Assembly (NCBI GenBank): GCA_963560005.1
Contig: CAUWNG010000096.1
Location: 1-6,383, forward strand
Source: CAG-273 sp963560005
Lineage (GTDB): Bacteria; Bacillota; Clostridia; TANB77; CAG-508
Length of the DNA stretch: 6,383 nt
Direction of reading: 5' to 3'
Shown here piece after piece: positions 1 through 6,357 of this stretch. The translations under genes and the position numbers were made by a program. Below the pieces are notes generated by a model that made no database searches, was not told where the DNA came from, and saw only the letters and a program-made list of their open reading frames with translations. Numbering within the stretch: position 1 is the stretch's first letter; every line of letters begins with the position of its first letter.

Positions 1-216
1 TTTATAAAATAATTTAAACAAAATAATCAAAATACAACATCTACGACTATAAATTTATAAAAAAAGGACAATGTGTTTAGTTTTTTGCGGAACACCACAC
101 ATTATCCAGAGCATAACCACTATTGAGAGTGATTACATTACTATAATATCAAATAATGCTTTCATTTTCAATAGTTTAAAACAAAAAAGATTATTGAATA
201 TGGAGGTTTTTTTATT
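1..216. other. Non-coding leader upstream of the integrase
   Basis: No convincing gene is seen here. A TATAAT hexamer at 142-147 could be a -10 box for the integrase, but there is no fair -35 at 16-18 bp, so the promoter is unproven. A 7-bp inverted repeat (TTCAATA at 167-173, TATTGAA at 192-198) sits just upstream of the integrase ribosome site at 202-206 and could form a weak hairpin. An excisionase is often encoded just before such integrases; none could be recognised in any frame. Confidence 0.4.
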
Positions 217-1419
217 ATGGGTACAACTAAAACTCGTGGAAATGGCGAAGGCACAATATTCAAAAGAAAAAGAAATGGCAAAATCATGTGGGTTACTGAA
301 TACACTATTGCTATGTATGATGAAAAAACTGGTAAAAGAAAAAGGAAAACTATATATGGAAAAACAAGACAAGAAGTAAAAAAGAAATTAGAAAAGGTTA
401 TAACTGAATTAAATACAGATACTTATGTAGATAAATCAAAAGTTACATTTTATGATATTGCAAAAGAATTTATTGATACTGCCTACCAAATGAATAAATT
501 AAAAGAAACTTCCTACTCTCGTAAATTGCACACTTTAAAGAATATCTCTACACATTATATTGCTAACATGGAACTTCAAAAAATTACAGAAAAGGATTTA
601 AAAGATTTCTTGATATATATTACAAAATATTCAGATTCTGTTATTGCTAAAATATATGGAATAGTTAACAATACTTTTAAAATAGCTGTGAGACGAAATA
701 TTTTGCGTTATAACTTTTTAGACGATCAACTAGAATTTGAAATACCTTTATCTCAAAAATATAAAGACAAGTCTAAAAATGTATCTGCTTTTACTATTGA
801 TGAACAAAAGCAACTTATTAATGAATTGCAAAATGCGAAAAAATTTAGATATAAATATCAAATTTTATTAAGTTTATTTACAGGCATGAGGATGGGCGAA
901 ATAAATGCTTTAGATATAAATGATATTGATTTTAAGAATAAGATAATTCATATTAGAAGAACTATTACTCGTACATTTGATGACAGAGCAACAATTGGTT
1001 CTTATACAAAAACAGTAAATGGAATTAGAGATTTAATGATGGATGATAATATTGAAAAAATTTTAAAAGAATATTTATCATCAGAATACTATACAGAAAA
1101 TGATTATAACCTTTTATTTTGCAATTCACATAAAGAATGCATAAGTACGGATACTGTTAATATGATGTTCAAAGAATTTTGTGAGCATCACAATATTGGA
1201 AAAGGTTATGATGTTCATCAGCATATGCTTCGTCATACTTTTGCAACACGATGTATAGAATCTGGAATGCCTGCATCTGTTTTAGCAAAGATAATGGGAC
1301 ATGCAAATGTTTCAACTACACTAAATGTATATTGTGAAGTTTTTGATAAATTTAAAAAAGAACACTTGGATTTATCTTACAACTATTTAAAGGAAAATGG
1401 TTTGACAGTTGACTTTTAA
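217..1419 (+). CDS. int: Tyrosine recombinase / integrase of an integrative element
   Basis: Site-specific recombinase that would integrate, and with a helper excise, the element through a covalent 3'-phosphotyrosine intermediate. Length is 400 residues, close to Tn916 Int. Residues about 8-50 (GNGEGTIFKRKRNGK and the basic run after it) resemble the arm-type DNA-binding domain of phage and ICE integrases. About 73-168 is the helical core-binding domain, and about 190-385 the catalytic domain. Catalytic residues visible: Arg225 (TGMRMGE), Lys265 (YTKT), His336 and Arg339 (HMLRHTF), His362 (MGHANVSTT) and the nucleophile Tyr372 (LNVY). All are present, so the enzyme looks intact. The start is ATG 217, with GGAGG at 202-206 ten bases upstream. 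The stop is followed within 10 bp by the tandem repeats at 1429-1452. Family assignment is firm; the type of element it belongs to is not. Confidence 0.95.
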   Translation: MGTTKTRGNGEGTIFKRKRNGKIMWVTEYTIAMYDEKTGKRKRKTIYGKTRQEVKKKLEKVITELNTDTYVDKSKVTFYDIAKEFIDTAYQMNKLKETSYSRKLHTLKNISTHYIANMELQKITEKDLKDFLIYITKYSDSVIAKIYGIVNNTFKIAVRRNILRYNFLDDQLEFEIPLSQKYKDKSKNVSAFTIDEQKQLINELQNAKKFRYKYQILLSLFTGMRMGEINALDINDIDFKNKIIHIRRTITRTFDDRATIGSYTKTVNGIRDLMMDDNIEKILKEYLSSEYYTENDYNLLFCNSHKECISTDTVNMMFKEFCEHHNIGKGYDVHQHMLRHTFATRCIESGMPASVLAKIMGHANVSTTLNVYCEVFDKFKKEHLDLSYNYLKENGLTVDF

Positions 1420-1428
1420 ATATATATT

Positions 1429-1452
1429 AGTACAGCCACCAGTACAGCCACG
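1429..1452. repeat. Tandem direct repeat, candidate integrase arm-type sites
   Basis: AGTACAGCCAC occurs twice, at 1429-1439 and 1441-1451, with a period of 12 bp (the spacer or terminal base is C, then G). The pair begins 10 bp after the integrase stop. It is also richer in G and C than its surroundings. Short direct repeats at this position are typical arm-type binding sites for the N-terminal domain of tyrosine integrases. The repeat itself is seen directly; its role is inferred. Confidence 0.7.
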
Positions 1453-1519
1453 CGAATTATTTTTAAAATATTTTATATTTATTTGAAAATATATTGAAAA
1501 TTAAAAATATAGACATAAC

Positions 1520-1567
1520 AATGGTTTGAACTACTTTGAAATAAAATCAAAATATGTTCAAACCATT
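1520..1567. repeat. Long inverted repeat at the element-chromosome junction, candidate attachment core
   Basis: AATGGTTTGAAC (1520-1531) and GTTCAAACCATT (1556-1567) are perfect 12-bp inverted arms 24 bp apart. Nested inside is a second inverted pair, TTTGA (1535-1539) and TCAAA (1547-1551), around a 7-bp AT spacer. The right arm coincides exactly with codons 25-28 of the truA fragment. A nested symmetrical site between integrase arm sites and a broken host gene is what an att core could look like, since core-type sites are inverted repeats around a 6-8 bp overlap. An alternative is a hairpin terminator for int, but no good U-tract follows on either strand. Confidence 0.55.
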
Positions 1568-1639
1568 TATTTTAGGCTGTTTTTGCCACCCATTAAAATC
1601 TTTTCCATCATACTCTATTGTTAATTTAATATTTCTCAT
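1547..1639 (-). pseudogene. truA: truA 5' fragment, tRNA pseudouridine(38-40) synthase, interrupted by the element
   Basis: A 30-codon reading frame starts at ATG 1639 and ends at TGA 1549-1547. Its first 22 residues (MRNIKLTIEYDG, then KDFNGWQKQP) are the conserved TruA N-terminus with the YDG and GWQxQP motifs. Full-length TruA is about 245 residues, and its catalytic aspartate (in the GRTDAGVHA motif) lies near residue 50-60, so this fragment cannot be active. The start is supported by AAGGAG ending five bases upstream. TruA resemblance is firm to Pro22 (1574) and may continue to Ile29 (1553), where 'LNI' could match the family's TVQ/NIQ segment. After that the frame runs into element sequence. 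It lies downstream of cdaA on the same strand. The rest of truA should lie beyond the element's far end. The alternative, an unrelated short ORF, is unlikely given the motifs and ribosome site. Confidence 0.85.
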
Positions 1640-1650
1640 TTTTACTCCTT

Positions 1651-1695
1651 AAAAAAATAATTGAGACGAAAAAATCTCTATTTCGCCTCATTATT
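1651..1695 (-). terminator. Hairpin with U-tract between cdaA and truA
   Basis: Read on the minus strand, the last codons of cdaA (from about 1695) form the left arm. It pairs with TTTCGTCTCA and following bases down to 1656, giving about 14 base pairs, one G-U pair and one bulged base around a 9-nt loop (1672-1680) that contains the cdaA stop. Seven T's follow (1657-1651), as in an intrinsic terminator. The truA ribosome site AAGGAG starts right after this tract, so truA expression would need readthrough or RNA processing. The stem is also partly usable on the plus strand, where a T-rich run follows (1691-1698). Confidence 0.75.
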
Positions 1696-2583
1696 TTTAT
1701 TTACTTTTTTATCAAATTTAAATAATTTCTTTTTTGGTATTTGCTCATACTTTTTGGTTATAAGATTTTTTATCAATATATTTCGTAATGCTTCTTCTTT
1801 AACATCTACTATTAGGTTTCCGTCTTTAGCTATAGATATTTTTCCTGTTTCTTCTGATACAATTATTGCGATTGCATCTGTTTCCTTAGAAATTCCAAGA
1901 CCTGCTCTATGCCTTGTACCAAGTTCTTTTGCAATGTCTGTATCATTTGCAAGTGGTAAAATACAAGCTGCTGCTTCTATTTTATTATTAGAAATTATAA
2001 CTGCACCATCATGTAAAGGTGTTTTGGGAGTAAATAAATTAACTAATAACTGTGGTGATACCTCAGAATCTATTTTTACTCCTGTTTCCACTATATCATT
2101 AATATTTATATCTCTTTCTATAACTATCAATGCACCAGTCTTTATTTTAGCAAGTTCTGTAACAGCTATAATTACTTTATATATGTCTTCTTTTGTTTTT
2201 GTTGCTAAATCCTTATCTAATCCAAATAATCTAGTAAATTTGTTAGTTCCTAATTGTTCTAACATTCTTCTTAATTCTGGTTGGAATATAACAATTATTA
2301 AAATTACTCCATAAGGCATAAATACTGTTAAAATATAATTTAAGATTTTTAATTGTAAAATTTCACTCAATAACACTATTATTAAAAATAATATAATTCC
2401 TTTTATCAACTGCCATACTCTAGACTTTTTTGCATATATTATAAATTTTGTAATTAAATAAATTACTATAAATAAATCTAATATAAGAGTTATAAGACCA
2501 ATAGGATTGGTTAACAAATTTTTTATATATGTATCTATTATCCCCCATATTCCATTAACATTTATAACAAAGTTTTCAAACAT
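1678..2583 (-). CDS. cdaA: Diadenylate cyclase CdaA (c-di-AMP synthase), membrane-bound
   Basis: Condenses two ATP into cyclic di-AMP, the messenger that controls potassium and osmolyte transport and cell-wall homeostasis in Bacillota. The 301-residue protein has the CdaA plan. Three predicted membrane helices at about 29-50, 58-77 and 80-100 are followed by the conserved QPELRRMLEQLG (101-112) and a cytosolic DAC domain to about 265. Both signature motifs are present: DGA at 192-194 (in PLHDGAVI) and RHR at 224-226 (in GTRHRAGLG). The tail after 275 is lysine-rich. The start is ATG 2583, with AAAGGA nine bases upstream. It lies 27 bp downstream of a 40-codon membrane-protein gene and upstream of truA. 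In Bacillus and Listeria, cdaA is followed by cdaR (ybbR) and glmM; here neither follows. The promoter at 2772-2800 probably drives it. Confidence 0.96.
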   Translation of the reverse strand: MFENFVINVNGIWGIIDTYIKNLLTNPIGLITLILDLFIVIYLITKFIIYAKKSRVWQLIKGIILFLIIVLLSEILQLKILNYILTVFMPYGVILIIVIFQPELRRMLEQLGTNKFTRLFGLDKDLATKTKEDIYKVIIAVTELAKIKTGALIVIERDININDIVETGVKIDSEVSPQLLVNLFTPKTPLHDGAVIISNNKIEAAACILPLANDTDIAKELGTRHRAGLGISKETDAIAIIVSEETGKISIAKDGNLIVDVKEEALRNILIKNLITKKYEQIPKKKLFKFDKKVNKNNEAK

Positions 2584-2610
2584 ATCTCTTTTTCCTTTAT
2601 TGTTATTTTT

Positions 2611-2733
2611 TTAGCCAATAACCAAATAGTATATTAATGTAGCTGCTACACCAACTAATGTCATTAAAGCTAACAATCCCGCTAATATTTTTGTACAAAT
2701 TTTTCCAATATCTCTTCTTTGTTTTTTAGACAT
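2611..2733 (-). CDS. Small single-pass membrane protein, unknown function
   Basis: A 40-residue ORF with a strong ribosome site (GGAGGG at 2746-2741, seven bases before the ATG). The product has a basic N-terminus (MSKKQRRDIGK) and one hydrophobic helix at about residues 16-39 (ILAGLLALMTLVGVAATLIY and on), ending in a short LVIG tail. By the positive-inside rule the N-terminus would be cytosolic. There is no signal-peptidase site I trust and no catalytic motif. The gene is the first of the cdaA unit, 27 bp ahead of cdaA, and lies directly behind the promoter at 2772-2800. Its layout recalls short DUF4044-like Bacillota proteins (basic head plus one helix), but I cannot establish homology. 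Co-transcription with a membrane-bound cyclase makes a role near CdaA possible but unproven. Confidence 0.8.
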   Translation of the reverse strand: MSKKQRRDIGKICTKILAGLLALMTLVGVAATLIYYLVIG

Positions 2734-2761
2734 TAATAATCCCTCCATATTTTTAATTTTC

Positions 2762-2773
2762 ACTAATATTAGT
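2762..2773. repeat. 12-bp perfect palindrome over the cdaA-unit promoter start
   Basis: ACTAATATTAGT is a perfect palindrome. It overlaps the edge of the -10 box (2772-2777) and covers the expected transcription start of the minus-strand unit. That position suits a repressor operator. In such AT-rich DNA a chance 12-bp palindrome is possible, and no second copy was found in the window. Confidence 0.35.
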
Positions 2774-2800
2774 TATAGCACAAAAAGTTTGTTTTTTCAA
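2772..2800 (-). promoter_or_regulatory. SigA-type promoter of the small membrane protein-cdaA-truA unit
   Basis: On the minus strand, TTGAAA (2800-2795) and TATAAC (2777-2772) are separated by exactly 17 bp. TGC directly before the -10 makes it an extended -10. The start point would be near 2765, giving a leader of about 32 nt to the ATG at 2733. No comparable promoter was found between the 40-codon gene and cdaA. Confidence 0.75.
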
Positions 2801-2862
2801 TACCATAGAAAAAATTATATAAGTTATTTTTATGTTCAATTTAATTTTAAATATTAAAAATA

Positions 2863-2891
2863 TAGACTTTTTTTGTACATAGTGTTATAAT
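2863..2891 (+). promoter_or_regulatory. SigA-type promoter of the arginase gene
   Basis: TAGACT (2863-2868, four of six consensus bases) lies 17 bp before a perfect TATAAT (2886-2891). TGT precedes the -10, giving an extended -10 element. The expected start is near 2898, about 24 nt before the ATG, followed by the ribosome site AAAGGAG (2908-2914). The two divergent promoters have their -35 boxes 62 bp apart. An AT-rich inverted repeat (TTTTAA at 2845-2850, TTAAAA at 2854-2859) lies just upstream. No clear arginine-repressor box was recognised. Confidence 0.75.
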
Positions 2892-2921
2892 CGTTTTTGT
2901 TTTATAGAAAGGAGATTTTTA

Positions 2922-3791
2922 ATGAAAAATATAAGTATTATAAACGCATGTAGTGATTTAGGTTTAAGTACTGATGGTACAAATTTAGGACCAGAAATAT
3001 TAACAAAGGATATTAATTCTAGTAATATTTCAAGTGTACATACAATAAAAAAGGGGAATTTTGAAAAAAATAGAGAAAAAGACAATAAAAGAAAAAATTT
3101 AGAAGGTGTTAATGAATTTAATTCTAGATTATATAGTTTAGAATTAAACATATTACAAAACAATGAATTTCCTTTAACAATTGGTGGAGATCATTCTGTT
3201 GCCATATCTTCTGCTTTAGCTTCACTAAATTATTATAAAAATTTAGGTATAATTTGGCTTGATGCACATGGTGATTTTAACACATTTAATTCTACAGAAT
3301 CTGGAAATATTCATGGTTTACCTTTAGCTGTAGTAACAAATTATGAAAAAGAAAGTTTATCAAACTTTCATAATGGTAATTTTTATAATTTTAAAAATGC
3401 AGTTATAGTAGGTGGTAGAGATATAGATAAATTAGAAAAAGAAAATCTTAAAAATGCTGGTGTTACAGTTTTTAGTTCAGAAGATATTAAAAAATATGGT
3501 GCTACAGAAATACTTGAAAAAGCTTTTTCAATAGCTATGGACGGTACAAATGGTGTACATATAAGCTTTGATTTAGATCTAATAGATCCTAAACTTGCTC
3601 CTGGAGTATCTGTTCCAGCTGACAATGGTATTAATCTTGAAGAAACTTATTCTCTAATAGACAAGGTAATTGAACATAAAGATATAATAAAATCTATGGA
3701 TATAGTAGAATATAATCCTTTAAAAGATGAAAATAATGTAACTAAGAATATTACTAAAACAATAATTAATAAAGTATTAAACAATTTGTAA
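2922..3791 (+). CDS. rocF: Arginase (L-arginine amidinohydrolase), ureohydrolase family
   Basis: Hydrolyses L-arginine to L-ornithine and urea in the cytosol, using a two-manganese centre. The 289-residue protein spans the whole ureohydrolase fold (family usually 290-320). Metal ligands are visible: His91 (IGGDHS), Asp114, His116 and Asp118 (WLDAHGDFN), Asp217 and Asp219 (SFDLDLIDP). The substrate loop FNTFNSTESGNIHG (119-132) has Asn120, Ser127 and His131 where arginases bind the alpha-amino acid part of arginine. Glu263 (MDIVEYNP) matches the guanidinium-binding glutamate. Agmatinases and formiminoglutamases lack this SGNxHG loop, so arginase is the best call, although the N-terminal third is divergent. 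The start ATG 2922 has AAAGGAG seven bases upstream. The gene stands alone between its own promoter and a terminator; no ornithine-using enzyme or urease is nearby. The symbol follows the Bacillus gene. Confidence 0.92.
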   Translation: MKNISIINACSDLGLSTDGTNLGPEILTKDINSSNISSVHTIKKGNFEKNREKDNKRKNLEGVNEFNSRLYSLELNILQNNEFPLTIGGDHSVAISSALASLNYYKNLGIIWLDAHGDFNTFNSTESGNIHGLPLAVVTNYEKESLSNFHNGNFYNFKNAVIVGGRDIDKLEKENLKNAGVTVFSSEDIKKYGATEILEKAFSIAMDGTNGVHISFDLDLIDPKLAPGVSVPADNGINLEETYSLIDKVIEHKDIIKSMDIVEYNPLKDENNVTKNITKTIINKVLNNL

Positions 3792-3793
3792 AA

Positions 3794-3845
3794 CAACAAA
3801 CGAGGCATGAAATTTTAAATAATTTTTCATACCTCGTTTTTGTTG
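3794..3845. terminator. Bidirectional hairpin terminator between arginase and pheT
   Basis: AAACGAGGCATGAAA (3798-3812) pairs with TTTCATACCTCGTTT (3825-3839) around a 12-nt AT loop. The outer CAACA/TGTTG (3794-3798 and 3841-3845) can extend the stem past a small bulge. The single imperfect pair is C·A in plus-strand RNA but G·U in minus-strand RNA, so the stem is slightly better for pheT. The U-run is better for arginase (five T's at 3837-3841). It serves the convergent ends of both genes. Confidence 0.9.
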
Positions 3846-3876
3846 ATTTGCATAATTTTATAAAATAAAGGTTAAT

Positions 3877-6288
3877 TTATTTTCTTAACTCTGCATTTAG
3901 CTCTTTTTCTAAAGCATTTACTATTTCTTGCATTGTATTATTTACTTCTTCATCTGTAAGAGTTCTATCTGTTAATCTGAATTTTAAAGAATATGCTACG
4001 CTCTTCTTATTTTTACCTAATTTCTCATTTCTATAAACATCGAATAAGTTAATTTCTTCCAACATTTTTTTCGCTTTTTGAGTAATTATTCTTTTTATCT
4101 GACCTACTTCTATTTCTTCATCAACTAGCATTGCTATATCTCTTTCTACTGCTGGATATTTAGGAATTTCTACATATTTTTTATTAAACTTTGCATATTT
4201 AACTATTTTGTTTATATTAATTTCTGCAATTAAAACTCTATCATTTAAATTATAATTTTCTGAAATTAGTGGATGTAGTTCACCTAAACTTGCAAACACA
4301 TCATTTCCTACTTTTAAGCTTGCACATCTTCCAGGATGATACAATTTATTTTCTTCATCTTTAAATAAATCATATTTTTGAATTCCAGCAACTTCTAATA
4401 CATTTTCTACTATACCTTTTAGTGTATAAAAATCTTCTTTTTCTCCATACATTCCTATAGTAAGTACTGTATTCTCCTCTGGTAATTCTCCTTTTTCTAT
4501 TTTTTCGTTTACATTTTTATAAGTTTTAGCTAATTCAAATAATTTTACATTTTTATTTTTATAGTTTTTATTACTTTGTAAAACTTGCAACATTGTTGGA
4601 ATAGGGGTAGTTTTCATTATAGTATAATCTTCACTTAAAGGATTTTTTATCTTTACAGTTTGTTTAAATAGATTATCTTCTTTATCAATATTACATTTTA
4701 TTAAATCATTTTCATTAATGAAGCCATAAGTATATATTTCTGAAAATCCTTTTGCTACTAGATATTCAGATATTTCATACTGTATTTTTTGTTCTTTGTT
4801 TTTTCCCCCTAATGTTGTTTCAGCATTAATTAAAGTTGTCTCTAGTTTATCATAACCATATATCCTTAAAATTTCTTCTGCAACATCTGCTAATTGTTCA
4901 ATATCTGTCCTAAAATATGGAGGTATAATTATATCATTTTCTACTTTTATTTCTAGTTTTTCTAATATCTTAATCATTTCTTCTTTATTAAGATTTATAC
5001 CCAACAAATTATTTATTCTATCTACATCCAACTTTATTTTGTTTACTTTTTGTTTGGTAGGATATATATCTATCATTCCATCTACAACACTACCAGCATT
5101 TAATAATTCTACTAATTCTATTGCTCTATTAATTGCTCTAAATGTATTTTCTGGTGATAAACCTTTTTCATATCTACTTGAAGCTTCTGTCCTTAATCCA
5201 ACTTCTTTTGCTGTTTTTCTTACACTACCACCATAAAATACTGCTGATTCAAATATTACAGTATTTGTATTTGATTGTATTTCAGAATTTTCTCCTCCCA
5301 TAACACCTGCTATAGCAACTGGTTTTTCCATATCTGCTATAACTAACATATTATTATTTAGTTTTCTTTCTATTCCATCTAAAGTAAGTATTTTTTCATC
5401 ATTTTTTGCTTTTCTTACTGTAATTTGTTTTCCTGAAATAGAATTAATATCAAATGCATGTAATGGTTGCCCCATTTCTAACATTACATAATTTGTTATA
5501 TCTACAATATTATTTATAGGCCTTATTCCACAAGCATTTAATCTTTTTTTCAACCATTCTGGAGATTGTTCAACTTTTACATTTCTTACTATTCTTGCTA
5601 TATATCTATAGCATAAATCTGGTTCTTCTATATTTACTTTTAAACCCTCTATACTATCTTTATTTTCAATTTTTAATTCATCTATATTTTTATGAGGATT
5701 CTTAAATTCTTTATTTAATGATACTGCTACTTCCCTTCCTAATCCTTCTATTGAAAAGCAATCTGGTCTATTACATGTTATTTCAAAATCTAATACACTT
5801 TCTTTTAATTTTAAAACTTCTGTTATATCTTCTCCTAATTTTTTTTCATATTTGCTATCTAAAATCATTATACCATCTTCAATTTGTTCAGGATAATTAT
5901 TTATATCTAAACCTAATTCTCCAACACTGCACATCATACCTTGAGAATCTATATCACGAAGTTTTCCAGATTTTATTTTTTTACCTCCTGGCAATTCTGC
6001 ACCATTTTTGGCAATTGGAACAATATCATTTACCTTTATGTTATCTGCTCCAGTAACAATTTGTAATTTTTCTCCATTACCTATATCTATTTTTGTAACA
6101 ACTAATCTATCTGCATTTGGATGTTTATCTATTTCCAAAATTTTACCTACAACTACGTTTTTAATGTCCTCTCCTTTTTCTTCTATTGTTTCAACTTTTG
6201 ATCCTGTCATTGTCAAAACATCTGCCAATTCTTTTGTAGATACATCTATATCTGAATACTCTTTTAACCATTCTATATTTGCTTTCAT
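3877..6288 (-). CDS. pheT: Phenylalanine-tRNA ligase beta subunit (PheT)
   Basis: Beta chain of the cytosolic alpha2beta2 enzyme that charges tRNA-Phe. It carries tRNA binding and editing of misactivated tyrosine, while catalysis lies in PheS. I place the start at ATG 6288 (product about 803 residues, MKANIEWLKEY), because the in-frame ATG at 6300 directly abuts its AAGAAAGGA ribosome site and so is too close. Domains, numbered from 6300: N-terminal region 5-45; EMAP-II-like tRNA-binding OB fold about 47-155 (GKILEIDKHPNADRL); CNRPDCFSIEGLGRE 176-190; B3/B4 editing domain about 215-390 (GIRPINNIVDITNYV, QPLHAFD, VMGGENSEI); B5 about 415-485; catalytic-like core about 500-695; C-terminal ferredoxin-like anticodon-binding domain about 713-806 (YPAVERDIA, LTDRTLTDEEV). 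All domains are complete. pheS lies 69 bp upstream, measured from this start. Confidence 0.97.
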   Translation of the reverse strand: MKANIEWLKEYSDIDVSTKELADVLTMTGSKVETIEEKGEDIKNVVVGKILEIDKHPNADRLVVTKIDIGNGEKLQIVTGADNIKVNDIVPIAKNGAELPGGKKIKSGKLRDIDSQGMMCSVGELGLDINNYPEQIEDGIMILDSKYEKKLGEDITEVLKLKESVLDFEITCNRPDCFSIEGLGREVAVSLNKEFKNPHKNIDELKIENKDSIEGLKVNIEEPDLCYRYIARIVRNVKVEQSPEWLKKRLNACGIRPINNIVDITNYVMLEMGQPLHAFDINSISGKQITVRKAKNDEKILTLDGIERKLNNNMLVIADMEKPVAIAGVMGGENSEIQSNTNTVIFESAVFYGGSVRKTAKEVGLRTEASSRYEKGLSPENTFRAINRAIELVELLNAGSVVDGMIDIYPTKQKVNKIKLDVDRINNLLGINLNKEEMIKILEKLEIKVENDIIIPPYFRTDIEQLADVAEEILRIYGYDKLETTLINAETTLGGKNKEQKIQYEISEYLVAKGFSEIYTYGFINENDLIKCNIDKEDNLFKQTVKIKNPLSEDYTIMKTTPIPTMLQVLQSNKNYKNKNVKLFELAKTYKNVNEKIEKGELPEENTVLTIGMYGEKEDFYTLKGIVENVLEVAGIQKYDLFKDEENKLYHPGRCASLKVGNDVFASLGELHPLISENYNLNDRVLIAEININKIVKYAKFNKKYVEIPKYPAVERDIAMLVDEEIEVGQIKRIITQKAKKMLEEINLFDVYRNEKLGKNKKSVAYSLKFRLTDRTLTDEEVNNTMQEIVNALEKELNAELRK

Positions 6289-6357
6289 TTTTACTAACAT
6301 TCCTTTCTTATAAATATAAATTTGTTTAAGAAACTTTTTAACCAGTTTATCTCATAA

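Larger units (their letters stand above)
1..1555. mobile_element. Right end of an integrative element (prophage or ICE), boundary approximate
   Basis: The segment holds a tyrosine recombinase whose 3' end faces the chromosome, followed by a tandem repeat, an inverted repeat and then a truncated host gene (truA). That order (int, arm-type repeats, attachment core, broken target gene) matches the end of a Tn916-like ICE or a temperate phage. The right boundary is inferred to fall between about 1550 and 1576, where the truA reading frame stops looking like TruA. The left end lies outside the window, so element type, size and cargo are unknown. No excisionase, relaxase or phage structural gene is visible here. 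Confidence 0.7.

Noticed and set aside
48..59. Palindrome TATAAATTTATA
   Set aside because: Composed only of A and T in an AT-rich leader; expected by chance and not tied to a promoter.
142..147. TATAAT as an integrase promoter
   Set aside because: No acceptable -35 at 16-18 bp spacing and no TG extension; mentioned in the leader entry but not called as a promoter.
71..379. Plus-strand ORF of 102 codons upstream of and overlapping the integrase
   Set aside because: Over half of it overlaps the integrase in another frame, it has no recognisable motif, and its possible ribosome site is only two bases from the ATG.
1500..1514. ATTAAAAATATAGAC, repeated exactly at 2853-2867
   Set aside because: A 15-bp match of very AT-rich sequence. 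The second copy overlaps the arginase -35, but the first has no matching -10, so chance is the best explanation.
1661..2314. Plus-strand ORF of 217 codons antisense to cdaA
   Set aside because: It lies opposite the conserved DAC domain and is composed of hydrophobic and serine-rich antisense codons; cdaA clearly owns the region.
6289..6300. Upstream ATG of pheT at 6300
   Set aside because: It directly touches the AAGAAAGGA ribosome site, and the added residues MLVK are not part of the usual PheT start; ATG 6288 fits better.
5718..6313. Plus-strand ORFs antisense to the 5' part of pheT
   Set aside because: They are low-complexity leucine/isoleucine-rich or serine-rich translations opposite conserved PheT domains.
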